Positions 17,010 to 24,432 of a stretch of DNA of 64,000 nucleotides are shown here, one piece after another. A program made the position numbers and the translations under genes. Source of the DNA: Pseudomonas cichorii (GTDB lineage: Bacteria; Pseudomonadota; Gammaproteobacteria; Pseudomonadales; Pseudomonadaceae). The notes under the pieces were generated by a model, which was not told where the DNA came from, ran no database searches, and worked only from the letters and a program-made list of their open reading frames with translations. Positions within the stretch are counted from its first letter, which is position 1. The number at the start of each line of letters is the position of its first letter. The stretch covers positions 99,631-163,630 of the forward strand of contig NZ_BLVZ01000015.1 in NCBI RefSeq assembly GCF_015471405.1. The letters run 5' to 3'.

Positions 17010-18812
17010 GTGGAATATCATATAACAGTCGGATTATTATTCGCGGCTTGGGCAACACTCGTCCTGACAATTAAACGCTTAGCCCATCACGTCAGGGGAA
17101 CAGGTGAAGTCAACATTTCTCTCCTATGGCTCATCATCGTCATTGCACCCAGCGCGTTTCTACCCTTTAAAGAGGCGATGTTTATTTTAATAGGCACATC
17201 GGTCTCACTGACCCTGGCAATTCAAACACGAAAATGGTTTTTACCTTTAACCAATACAATGGGCATAGCAGTCACGACCGTAGAGTATCTGCCCTTTTTC
17301 TTAATGCTGACAGCCCTCGTCATCCATTATGCCTCCCTTGAAATAGAGGGATCAATTGTTGTCGGAATACTATTTTCATTTATTTATATGATGCTCACGG
17401 CCCCCTTCAAGCCTCTGTTAAATGTTCCTCAATTCAACATGCACTTCCCGAAAATGACACGCGCTCGCGAGCGGTTGGCAGAGCGCAGTGATTTCGACAG
17501 CGTGTGCGTCCATCTGCCCTCTTATTCAGAACCTCCCGAAGTCGTCAAAATGTCTATTGATGCCATTGCAAACAACTTGGGGAGACAGTCACATCTTTTG
17601 GTCATCGACAATAACACTAAAGATGAGCAGATCTGGCAACCGTTGGAAGCGCACTGTGAAGTCAAGGGCGAGTCCGTATCATTCAGGCATGTCGAAGGAA
17701 TCACGGGTGCCAAAGCAGGTGCGTTGAACTATGCGCTTCGCCAGTCACCGTCTCATACAGAATTTATTGCCGTTGTGGACGCAGATTACATCGTGGAGTC
17801 AGCTTACTTTGAGGAGTATCAAAAGCTTTTCACGGACCCGGATATCAGCTATGTCCAACTCAGTCATGACTATCATAGCTACGAAGAAAACGTTTTTTTG
17901 GCGGGGTCTTACTACACCTATACGCCCTACCCCAAAATGGTATTGCCTGCGCTGGATGAATATGACGCTGGCCTATCGATTGGAACCATGTGCCTGTTCC
18001 GTCGCGACGTTATTACTGAAATAGGCGGATGGGGTGAGTGGTGCTTGACAGAGGACTCTGAACTCACAATAAGAATGGGGCTGGCGGGCTATAAGGGAAA
18101 TGTGTTGGGCGATACGGCAGGACGCGGACTGTTGCCTGAAACATTTGAAGCCGTTAAGAAACAGATTTTTCGCTGGGCAGCAGGCCCGACACAACAGTTA
18201 CTGCATCATTGGCGAGGCTATTTATCCGCGCTGACCCTAGGACAAATGAAATGGAATACTTTCATTTTGATCATGCGTACCCATCTACACCGCTTCGCCA
18301 TACCCTTGAACATGCTTATCGTCGTATTGGCGATAACGGTTTTCCCCGCATGGGCCGAGTCGGACATCCCTTTCAGTATACTGGTTTCATCCATCATATT
18401 CAGTGCGGCCCGCGTGGCACTGCTTTATGGTGACAAATGGATTACATTCCAGATGATGGGCGGCGTACGGGTCAAAGACTTCTTGAATAGTATCCTTATC
18501 GAGAATGCCTTGAGATGGACAAACATGTGCGGCTTCCTGGCACCGCTCGTGAAAATTTCCCTTCCATGGAACAGAACCGAGAAATTCCCTAAAGCACGAG
18601 AATCAGGACGGATGTTGCGTTCGGTCGCAACCGAACTCAAGGTTGGCATATTTTTTGTTGCCCTGACGATGGGAGGACTCATTAATTATTATGACGAGTT
18701 ACCTAATTTAATAACCTTGGCAGGAATGGCTGGGCTCTGGACCGCTACAACCTTTCTAGGAGCGGGGTGGGCGGCTTATCTTTCCGAAAAATCACTACCG
18801 AAAAATTTATGA
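17010..18812 (+). CDS. Cellulose-synthase-like processive GT2
   Basis: This 600-residue inner-membrane polysaccharide synthase has four or more hydrophobic helices before about residue 145. The cytoplasmic GT-A domain follows, with GAKAGALNYAL, the DADYI metal motif at 257-261, the catalytic-base TED at 347-349 and the acceptor-binding QIFRW at 385-389. Further transmembrane segments lie between about 420 and 590. This D,D,D,QxxRW arrangement is shared by cellulose, curdlan and other beta-glucan synthases. No PilZ c-di-GMP domain is seen at the C-terminus, unlike BcsA. With a beta-1,3-glucanase domain encoded nearby, a beta-1,3-glucan product is plausible but unproven. GTG at 17010 after GGGAG is chosen over a TTG 15 bases earlier. 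Confidence 0.85.
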   Translation: MEYHITVGLLFAAWATLVLTIKRLAHHVRGTGEVNISLLWLIIVIAPSAFLPFKEAMFILIGTSVSLTLAIQTRKWFLPLTNTMGIAVTTVEYLPFFLMLTALVIHYASLEIEGSIVVGILFSFIYMMLTAPFKPLLNVPQFNMHFPKMTRARERLAERSDFDSVCVHLPSYSEPPEVVKMSIDAIANNLGRQSHLLVIDNNTKDEQIWQPLEAHCEVKGESVSFRHVEGITGAKAGALNYALRQSPSHTEFIAVVDADYIVESAYFEEYQKLFTDPDISYVQLSHDYHSYEENVFLAGSYYTYTPYPKMVLPALDEYDAGLSIGTMCLFRRDVITEIGGWGEWCLTEDSELTIRMGLAGYKGNVLGDTAGRGLLPETFEAVKKQIFRWAAGPTQQLLHHWRGYLSALTLGQMKWNTFILIMRTHLHRFAIPLNMLIVVLAITVFPAWAESDIPFSILVSSIIFSAARVALLYGDKWITFQMMGGVRVKDFLNSILIENALRWTNMCGFLAPLVKISLPWNRTEKFPKARESGRMLRSVATELKVGIFFVALTMGGLINYYDELPNLITLAGMAGLWTATTFLGAGWAAYLSEKSLPKNL

Positions 18813-18842
18813 CTTAACCAGCCCATACACTGCACTGAATCA

Positions 18843-18869
18843 GCAGTTGAGTTATTGACACTCAACTGC
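18843..18869 (+). terminator. Hairpin at the end of the island
   Basis: A 10-bp perfect stem (GCAGTTGAGT / ACTCAACTGC) with a 7-base loop begins 30 bases after the GT2 stop. It is followed only by TTGCG rather than a T-run, so it is a likely but weak terminator. Confidence 0.5.
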
Positions 18870-19092
18870 TTGCGTAATGGGTAACGGCGGAGGCCTTGTA
18901 TGATCTCCGTGAGCCTGGTGAGCCCCCAACGAAGCGGGAAGTGATCCGCTACTGGCGTCGCACATGCTCCAGGAAGACAGACGTCATCCATTGCTGAACG
19001 TCGGGTACGCACTTAAAATGCCATCGCTGAGAAGCTGTGAACGATCCGGCTTGCCAGTCAGACCTATCCGACACTTTGAAATGGAATTTCGC

Positions 19093-19590
19093 ATGAGTGG
19101 CAAACCTGCTGCCCGCCTTGGCGACCCCACCAGCTGCCCACTGCCTGGGCACGGCACCAACCCGATCGCCAGCGGCTCCCCCGATGTAAACTTCGACGGC
19201 CTCCCCGCAGCCCGCATGACCGACAAATCCGCCTGCGGCAGCCCCATCACCGGCGGCGTCAGCTCAACGGTCTTCATCAACGGCCTCAACGCCGCGACAA
19301 TCGACAGCACCGGTGCCCACGGCAACATCATCATTGGCGGCTCCGGCACGGTCATCATCGGCGACACCTTCGTCCCGGCCCCCTTCAGCGGGCTGCTGCC
19401 AATGCCCGTGCATTTCAGCGACAAGCTCAAACTCATCAACGAAACCACCGGCGAACCCATGCCCAACCACGGCTACGCCATCCAACGCGCCGACGGCAGC
19501 ATCGAAGAAGGCGTTAGCGATGCACAGGGCTTTACCCACATGATCAGCTCGCATCTGGCTGAAAACATCAAACTGTTTGTGGAAGATTGA
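19093..19590 (+). CDS. PAAR-domain protein with effector linker
   Basis: This is a 165-residue T6SS spike-tip protein. The PAAR domain (about 1-95) starts SGKPAARLGDPTSCPLPGHG, has the conserved repeats SPDVNFDGLPAARMTD and STVFINGLNAATIDSTGAHG, and metal-type Cys/His residues. It is followed by a linker block containing KLKLINETTGEP and the segment YAIQRADGSIEEGVSDAQG, seen in this genus between PAAR domains and attached toxins. PAAR proteins cap the VgrG trimer and carry effectors. The start at 19093 gives the canonical N-terminus; longer frames exist but add nothing family-like. It is separated from the lipase gene by 2 bases. The linker block occurs again at the end of the chimera at 20941. 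Confidence 0.88.
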   Translation: MSGKPAARLGDPTSCPLPGHGTNPIASGSPDVNFDGLPAARMTDKSACGSPITGGVSSTVFINGLNAATIDSTGAHGNIIIGGSGTVIIGDTFVPAPFSGLLPMPVHFSDKLKLINETTGEPMPNHGYAIQRADGSIEEGVSDAQGFTHMISSHLAENIKLFVED

Positions 19591-19592
19591 AA

Positions 19593-20339
19593 ATGGCCGC
19601 TGAACAACAAGCAGAAGAGATTGTGCTTTCAAACGGGAAGAGAGCGTGTGTGGCGACGACGCATACGTTGACGGCGGTTAATGATGCCGTAGTTAAAACG
19701 GTGCCGGTGGCAGAGAAGAAGGCGGTGGTGTTTTTTATTGGGGGAGCGGCGGATCAGGAGTCGTATTATTTTCAGGGGCCCTTTAAAAACGTTAACGATG
19801 CACAAGCCATTCTGGACAGTAAGGTTAAATATGCTAAAAATCTATTACCGAAATATATCAGCGAGGTGAAAAGCTATAAGCATGCAAAAGGTTCCAGCGA
19901 TATCCAGAAGAATTTCATTGATAAAATACCTAACAAATCATGCCCGGTTTATATCGTGGGGCATAGCTTAGGCGGATGGAATGGGGCTCACCTATCAAGA
20001 ATCCTGTCGGAGGCCGGTTATACCATTAAGTTCCTGGTCACACTGGATCCGGTAGGGGAAGGTCTTCTCGTATCGCTAGGCTCAGACATCTATATGTCAG
20101 AACCGTCACCCGTTGCTGAAACATGGATTAATATTCGGGCAAAATCCAGCAAACCCGATTCATCAGATGGTGTCGCGAGCTTTGGAGAACACTGGAATAT
20201 AACTTCATGTCCAACGATAAATAAAACTGCTGACATACACCACTACGCAGCGAACAGAATGTTCATTGAACCCGTTGACGGAACAAAATCCGCGTGCGAT
20301 CTGATTTATGATTCAATAAACGGTATTTTTGGCCAATGA
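19593..20339 (+). CDS. T6SS-associated alpha/beta-hydrolase lipase effector
   Basis: This 248-residue alpha/beta hydrolase has nucleophile motif GHSLG at 123-127 (S125). An aspartate follows in VTLDPVGEG (D152), and a C-terminal histidine pair lies in DIHHYA (H216/H217), together a plausible Ser-Asp-His triad. It directly follows a PAAR gene and directly precedes a lipoprotein gene with an ATGA overlap. That is the usual order of T6SS phospholipase effectors (Tle type) with their periplasmic immunity proteins. It is probably delivered by the PAAR/VgrG spike to attack membrane lipids of rivals; the exact Tle class cannot be assigned by eye. The AT-rich coding sequence contrasts with the GC-rich PAAR gene, suggesting separate origins. 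Two broken copies lie at 658-913 and 21778-21895. Confidence 0.82.
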   Translation: MAAEQQAEEIVLSNGKRACVATTHTLTAVNDAVVKTVPVAEKKAVVFFIGGAADQESYYFQGPFKNVNDAQAILDSKVKYAKNLLPKYISEVKSYKHAKGSSDIQKNFIDKIPNKSCPVYIVGHSLGGWNGAHLSRILSEAGYTIKFLVTLDPVGEGLLVSLGSDIYMSEPSPVAETWINIRAKSSKPDSSDGVASFGEHWNITSCPTINKTADIHHYAANRMFIEPVDGTKSACDLIYDSINGIFGQ

Positions 20340-20851
20340 ACATATATCGTAGCTTCTTTTTTTTAAGCATACTCTTGTGCACCGCATGCGTAAAAACAGC
20401 ACAAATACCGGTAGCTGACCTTAATCTTTTATCATTCGGACCAGCACCCAAATACCCTTACACTGTCACTTTCAGCTCAAGCGTGGATCTGCAGTATGCA
20501 TTCAATGACTATGAAAATAGCAACCAATTAAACCCCAGCTTCATCTGCTCTCTGGATCCTGATGCACAACTTACAGTAGAAGCCCCCATCAACATAGGTG
20601 CTACAGGACGAGTAGAGGCAAAAAGTTCAACAAGACCAAACTACATCTTCACCTCCGAGCTTATCTTTCGCTTTAACAATCCTGATGGCACTCAACGGGA
20701 CTTAAACGACTTCGAGGCTTTTAAACCACTACTTGAGGCAAAGGAGTCAATCCCTTGCAGAGTATTCATAACGGCGTATGGATATAAAGCCTACTACACC
20801 AATATACTTTTTATTCCCTCCAGACTCATTCTAGAGCAGATTAACAAGTGA
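20336..20851 (+). CDS. Putative T6SS immunity lipoprotein
   Basis: This is a 171-residue protein with a hydrophobic signal ending FLSILLCTAC; the cysteine at about 18 could be the lipidated residue, although the box CTAC is not ideal. The mature part contains DLNLLSFG, DYENSNQ and CSLDPDA, shared with the copy at 20941. It overlaps the lipase stop by four bases, so toxin and protein are made together. By position and localisation it should be the periplasmic inhibitor that protects the producer from the lipase. It has no recognisable domain. Confidence 0.75.
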   Translation: MNIYRSFFFLSILLCTACVKTAQIPVADLNLLSFGPAPKYPYTVTFSSSVDLQYAFNDYENSNQLNPSFICSLDPDAQLTVEAPINIGATGRVEAKSSTRPNYIFTSELIFRFNNPDGTQRDLNDFEAFKPLLEAKESIPCRVFITAYGYKAYYTNILFIPSRLILEQINK

Positions 20852-20940
20852 GAATCGCAAATGGCTATTCGTAGGTCCAGTACAAGAGTTAAAGTCTGCA
20901 TAAAACCTAATCATTGACGCTAGCAACAGACTTTTAGCAC

Positions 20941-21777
20941 ATGAGCATATATCACTCTTTTATTTTCGCAATAGCACTTTTATGTACCGCCTGCGCAAAA
21001 ACGCCAAACATCCCACGCGCAGAGCTTAGGTTATCGTCTTTTGAGCGAGGCCCCAATAACCTTTATACGATTGAATTTACCTCAAGCATTGACCTGATGC
21101 GCGCCTTCAACAATTACGAAAACAGCAACCAACAACGCCCAGTATTGACGTGCTCTCTGGATCGCGATACATACTTTTCTACAGATCATGTCATTAAAAC
21201 AAAAGCCAGTGGCTTAGTAGAGGCAAAAAATCAAAGCAGGCTAAACCGCGACTTCACTTCCGAAGTGTATTTTTCTTATTCCAACCAAAAAGGCAGCGAA
21301 AGCATTCTGAGGGAGTACGACGACATAAAAGCATTGATTGAGGACCAAGTATCAATCCCTTGCAAAGTCCGTCTCACAGCTTCATGGGGATACGATAGTT
21401 ACTACACCAATACCTTCTTTATCCCATCAGCGCTAATACTGGAAAAAGTGAGAGAAAATAACTCAATCACTGAAAGCCCCCTACCTACCGCGCAGCCATT
21501 TATTGCAGATCGCTGGCCTCCTACTTTAATATTCCCGGCGATTGGAATCCCTCTGCCTGCGCCTATCGTCATCATCGACGACACCTTCTTCTCGGCCCCC
21601 TTCAGCGACAAGTTCAAACTCATCAACGAAACCACCGGCGAACCCATGGCTAACCACGCCTACGCCATCCAGCGCGCCGACGGCAGCATCGAACAAGGTG
21701 TCAGCGATGCTCAGGGCTTCACACATAGGGTGAGATCGCATGTGGCTGAGAGCATTAAAGTGTTTGCGGAAGATTGA
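20941..21777 (+). CDS. Immunity lipoprotein fused to a PAAR-linker tail
   Basis: This is a 278-residue chimera. Residues 1 to about 168 are a paralogue of the lipoprotein at 20336 (signal ALLCTAC, then RAELRLSSF, NNYENSNQ, CSLDRD). After a low-complexity joint (about 170-205) it continues in frame with the C-terminal block of the PAAR protein: IDDTFFSAPFSDKFKLINET, then GEPMANHAYAIQRADGSIEQ and GVSDAQG. The PAAR-type tail lacks the metal-binding PAAR fold itself. It reads straight through without a stop, so a fused product is possible, though it may be a recombination relic. No strong ribosome site precedes the ATG. The tail is GC-rich and the front AT-rich, marking the join. Confidence 0.72.
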   Translation: MSIYHSFIFAIALLCTACAKTPNIPRAELRLSSFERGPNNLYTIEFTSSIDLMRAFNNYENSNQQRPVLTCSLDRDTYFSTDHVIKTKASGLVEAKNQSRLNRDFTSEVYFSYSNQKGSESILREYDDIKALIEDQVSIPCKVRLTASWGYDSYYTNTFFIPSALILEKVRENNSITESPLPTAQPFIADRWPPTLIFPAIGIPLPAPIVIIDDTFFSAPFSDKFKLINETTGEPMANHAYAIQRADGSIEQGVSDAQGFTHRVRSHVAESIKVFAED

Positions 21778-21895
21778 AGATGGTTCGTTGAACAACAAGC
21801 AGAAGAGGTTGTGCTACCGAATGGGAGGACAGCACGTCTGGCGACGACCATTGACGGAGGTTAATGATGCTGTGGTTAAAACGGTGCCGGTGGCT
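21778..21895 (+). pseudogene. N-terminal fragment of another lipase effector copy
   Basis: The sequence after the chimera repeats the start of the lipase gene at 19593 almost word for word. It shares GAACAACAAGCAGAAGAG, TTGTGCT, GGCGACGAC and GCTGTGGTTAAAACGGTG (GCCGTAGTTAAAACGGTG in the intact copy). The ATG is followed by a frame disrupted near GACGACCATTGACGG, and similarity ends at GTGGCT near 21895. It is the opposite end of the gene from the fragment at 658-913. Confidence 0.75.
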
Positions 21896-22444
21896 ACCGA
21901 CTAGCACAGGAAACTGCATCGGTTACGTATGCAGCCTCGCTATGCAGCATAAAGCGCGGATCACCAGCCTGCTGGCACAACCAGCACCATGCCATCGAGC
22001 TCATACTCATCTACCCGAAAGAAGTCGCCACATCCTGGCGCGTTCAACAAACTCGCGAAAGGCGTTACCGCCATAACCTCCTTGACTGATGCATTGCAGT
22101 GCTCGCCACAATTCTTCCGTATAGAGCCTCCCCTACTAAACATGTGAACCGTACGAATGAGGCGGTCATTGTTGATTTACCACCCATACGGCCTGAAAAC
22201 GTCTGACACACACAAAAAAGGCCAATCGACAGAAAAATTCCCATCTATGTTTTTGCGCAAGAAAAAAAAATTAACACCAAAAACGCATAAACTATTGATT
22301 TATATATAAATTTTACACATTTGCTTTCTCAAACAACATTATGATTTAACGCATAATTGAAAAAATGAGAAAATGCCACTTGCAAATTGATCGGGAGAAA
22401 AATTAGTATGGCCACATGCCAATCATTACAGAAGCATTCCAGAC
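21896..22444 (+). other. Non-coding spacer with AT-rich promoter region
   Basis: No convincing gene is seen. A 60-codon minus-strand frame at 21961-22143 has no recognisable family. From about 22200 the DNA becomes strongly AT-rich and probably contains the promoter of the DUF5343 gene. GGGAG at 22393 precedes a short frame at 22408-22494 (28 codons) that overlaps the start of the DUF5343 gene out of phase; it could be a leader peptide but has no other support. Confidence 0.5.
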
Positions 22445-23185
22445 ATGAACGAAAAAATTGTCCGGCCGCCATACGCTTCGTACCGCAGCTTTGAAAGCCT
22501 CTTGAGCGAGCTGAAAGATCACGAGGTTATGCCTGCTGTGATTGACCGGAGCACCCTTCAAAAGCGCTCGGGCTCAGAACAATCGGCTCTACTCGCAACC
22601 TTTAAATGGTTTGATCTGATTGATGAAAAGCATGTCCCCACAGCTCTACTTGACTCGTATATAGCTGCTGATCAGGAGCAAGCGAAATCATTACTTAAAG
22701 AAATGATCGAAAGTTCCTACACTTTTGTTTCTGACGGAACATTCAACCTTCGTAATGCAACATCAAATCAAATGGCAGATAAGTTCCGCCAGTACGATAT
22801 TTCTGGATCAACACTTACAAAATCTGTCGCCTTTTTCCTTGCTGCCGCTAAAAGCGCGGGCATTTTCGTAAGCCCTCACGTAAAGGCACCATCAGCTCCA
22901 GGCGGGAACACAAAGAAAAAATCGCCAAAATCAATGCCAAGTCCTGTAGAACAACCTTTAGTTCATGGCACGCAGCAGCAATCTTCTGCCCCCCATGCAA
23001 ACTCCAAAATGATCCGCATTCCCATACCAATCATGGGCATGGACGATGGATCAATCAATTTGCCGGACAATATGGATGCTAGGCAATGGGCATCAGTCAT
23101 CAAGATGACTGAGTTCATTCTTCAAAACTATCGAGACACAATGGCAGCAACACCACCAGCAAAGGCAGAGGATGATTTGATATGA
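22445..23185 (+). CDS. DUF5343 domain protein
   Basis: This is a 246-residue protein. Residues 4 to about 140 follow the DUF5343 pattern: PPYASYRSFESLL, MPAVIDRSTLQKRSGSEQS and LIDEKHVPTALLDSY, a winged-helix-like alpha-helical fold of unknown role. The C-terminal 100 residues are a proline/lysine/glutamine-rich linker and a short tail with IRIPIPIMGMDDGSINLPDN. DUF5343 genes are often in accessory DNA next to defence or plasmid functions; here the gene stands alone between effector relics and the 4.5S RNA gene. The ribosome site is weak. Composition is more AT-rich than the core genome, consistent with acquisition. Confidence 0.72.
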   Translation: MNEKIVRPPYASYRSFESLLSELKDHEVMPAVIDRSTLQKRSGSEQSALLATFKWFDLIDEKHVPTALLDSYIAADQEQAKSLLKEMIESSYTFVSDGTFNLRNATSNQMADKFRQYDISGSTLTKSVAFFLAAAKSAGIFVSPHVKAPSAPGGNTKKKSPKSMPSPVEQPLVHGTQQQSSAPHANSKMIRIPIPIMGMDDGSINLPDNMDARQWASVIKMTEFILQNYRDTMAATPPAKAEDDLI

Positions 23186-23506
23186 GAAGAGGCTGCGCCA
23201 TTTATGTCAATTCTGCCGACATAGATGGCCAATAAAAGAAACGCCCCGATTCAAGGTATCCATCTGTCTGAAGGACTTGAACCGAGGCGGTGGCAGACAC
23301 CGCTTTCTCTCTGAGATTGGATGCTTCCTCTGACCCCTCTGGAAAAGGTAAATGGTCAAAGACAGCGTCAAATCCTGTGAAAAAGCTCGCGGCAAGGCAG
23401 TTGAGGGCGTCCCTCTACCGATTACCATTTGTGTCCTAGCGGCTGGAGTGTAGCACAACAAAGGTAATTTCCTATCGCCCTCACAAACCTGTGTACGAGG
23501 TGACGT
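23186..23506 (+). other. Spacer with two imperfect hairpins
   Basis: No gene is seen. An imperfect 14-bp inverted repeat (CGCCCCGATTCAAG at 23242 with CTTGAACCGAGGCG) is followed closely by GCGGTG-GCAGA-CACCGC and a T/C-rich run near 23290-23307. The second hairpin could terminate the DUF5343 transcript. Confidence 0.4.
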
Positions 23507-23605
23507 ATGTCTCCAGTCAAATCAGTGTTTGTGACTACATATACTCGGATGCGCTTCGGCCGCCTCGAGCGTGTGTGCTCCCACTGGCGTAGCAGCCCAA
23601 TGTAG
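23507..23605 (+). CDS. Possible 32-residue small protein
   Basis: The ATG has a well-spaced GAGG ribosome site at 23497-23500. The peptide starts MSPVKSVFVTTYTRMRFGRL and ends with Cys, His and Arg-rich residues; the VFVTTYTR-x-RFG pattern looks more protein-like than random. It is directly followed by a perfect 11-bp hairpin. I do not recognise a family with certainty and give no function. Confidence 0.35.
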   Translation: MSPVKSVFVTTYTRMRFGRLERVCSHWRSSPM

Positions 23606-23613
23606 GACGCACC

Positions 23614-23638
23614 AGCCGGAGGAGATACTCCTCCGGCT
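23614..23638 (+). terminator. Perfect 11-bp hairpin with 3-base loop
   Basis: AGCCGGAGGAG and CTCCTCCGGCT flank the loop ATA. It is very stable but has no T-run on the plus strand. It sits 8 bases after the small frame at 23507, so it may mark the end of that transcript. Confidence 0.5.
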
Positions 23639-23868
23639 TCTCCCGCAGGAAAGCCGCACAAAAACAATCCAAAGGGTGATCCCCCCAGAGTCTCGACGCA
23701 AAAGCAAATACTACCCGCGTTACAGATGCTTTTTGTACACAAAAGGAGTAGTAAAGATCTGATGAGCCACGAGCTTTCATGATGCAGCACCTAGATTTAC
23801 TAGCGCCATGCCATGCTTAATAAATTTTTCGGATGGTAAGACGTTAATTACAACGACTTATTAAGAAA

Positions 23869-23981
23869 GGTGGCAACCCCACCAGCCACACCCCGGCACA
23901 CAATGTTCCCGCTATGGCTGCTCCCTTCCGGGCCTGACCAGGTTGACGGGTAATCGTTGCGGGGGGACCGATGGGGTCACC
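23869..23981 (-). ncRNA. ffs: 4.5S signal recognition particle RNA
   Basis: The minus strand carries the universal SRP domain IV core. It contains GGTCAGGCCCGGAAGGGAGC (asymmetric loop, GGAA tetraloop) within a long hairpin whose ends pair (5' GGTGACCCCA with 3' TGGGGTTGCCACC). The length of about 113 bases suits the gammaproteobacterial form without an Alu domain. The RNA binds Ffh and targets membrane and exported proteins to FtsY/SecYEG. Exact mature ends are approximate. Confidence 0.95.
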
Positions 23982-24159
23982 ATAACGACACTCGCCAGTC
24001 GGCGAGCCGCGCCATTGTACCGGTCTGGCGCGAAGTTACAACCCGTAATCCAGGATAAAAATTCGAGATTGCTCAAGCACTTGTGTCACAAGGGCTGGGC
24101 GGGTTGCAGGGAGCGGGTTCGGGGCTTATAGTCGCGCCGTCGCTGCATATCAGCGATGG

Positions 24160-24316
24160 GGGTGTGGAAGCCCGGCCGTTAAGAGACACAGACGCATGTA
24201 TCAGCAATCGGAAACCATCAGGAGCCCGACAGCTGTGTTATGGCGGCTGTGTGCTGGGGCACCTTCGGGTGCGCCGGGTACTCTTACCGGTCTTCCACAC
24301 CCGCACACAGCTGCCA
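24160..24316 (+). promoter_or_regulatory. Structured leader RNA with two crossing long stems
   Basis: Stem A: GGGTGTGGAAG (24160-24170), CCGG and TAAGAG up to 24185 pair with 24281-24302 in register, allowing one mismatch and one bulge. Stem B: 24241-24254 (TGGCGGCTGTGTGC) pairs over 14 bp, including one G-U, with 24303-24316. The 5' arm of B lies inside A and the 3' arm outside it, so the two form a pseudoknot or exclude each other. Inside is a UUCG hairpin, GCACC-TTCG-GGTGC (24259-24272), and a small hairpin 24274-24290 that competes with A. A second weaker partner for the 3' arm of B lies at 24230-24238. It precedes the leader peptide at 24376 and the small gene at 24429, so it is probably cis-acting control RNA, or a stand-alone RNA. 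Confidence 0.7.
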
Positions 24317-24375
24317 CCCACTCATGTGGAAGTGAGTTTTTGGTAGCTATAACCCAAAAACAAGAGAAATCAATC

Positions 24376-24432
24376 ATGTTCAAAATCACACCCAATCCCC
24401 CTGCCCTCACGCCCTGCGGAGGTGCAGCATGA
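24376..24432 (+). CDS. 18-residue leader peptide coupled to the next gene
   Basis: The peptide is MFKITPNPPALTPCGGAA. It starts 8 bases after an AAGAGA ribosome-site-like run. Its stop overlaps the next ATG (ATGA), and its own codons contain the GGAGG ribosome site (24419-24423) of the following gene, so the second gene should be translated by coupling. The MFKITPNPP start resembles N-termini of small Pseudomonas DUF6124/DUF3077-like proteins, which argues that it is really translated. Confidence 0.6.
   Translation: MFKITPNPPALTPCGGAA

Noticed and set aside
18964..19092. Longer start for the PAAR protein
   Set aside because: The extra 43 residues have no PAAR similarity and no ribosome site; the canonical SGKPAARLGD start lies at 19093.
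21961..22143. 60-codon minus-strand frame between lipase relic and DUF5343
   Set aside because: No family resemblance or ribosome site; could be a fragment of a lost gene but cannot be supported.
22408..22494. 28-codon frame overlapping the DUF5343 start
   Set aside because: GGGAG lies a little far upstream and nothing in the peptide suggests selection; mentioned only as a possible leader.
23242..23310. tRNA-like T-arm (GGTTCAAGTCC on the minus strand)
   Set aside because: The arms around it do not pair and no acceptor, D or anticodon stem can be drawn; not a tRNA and too weak for an attachment site.
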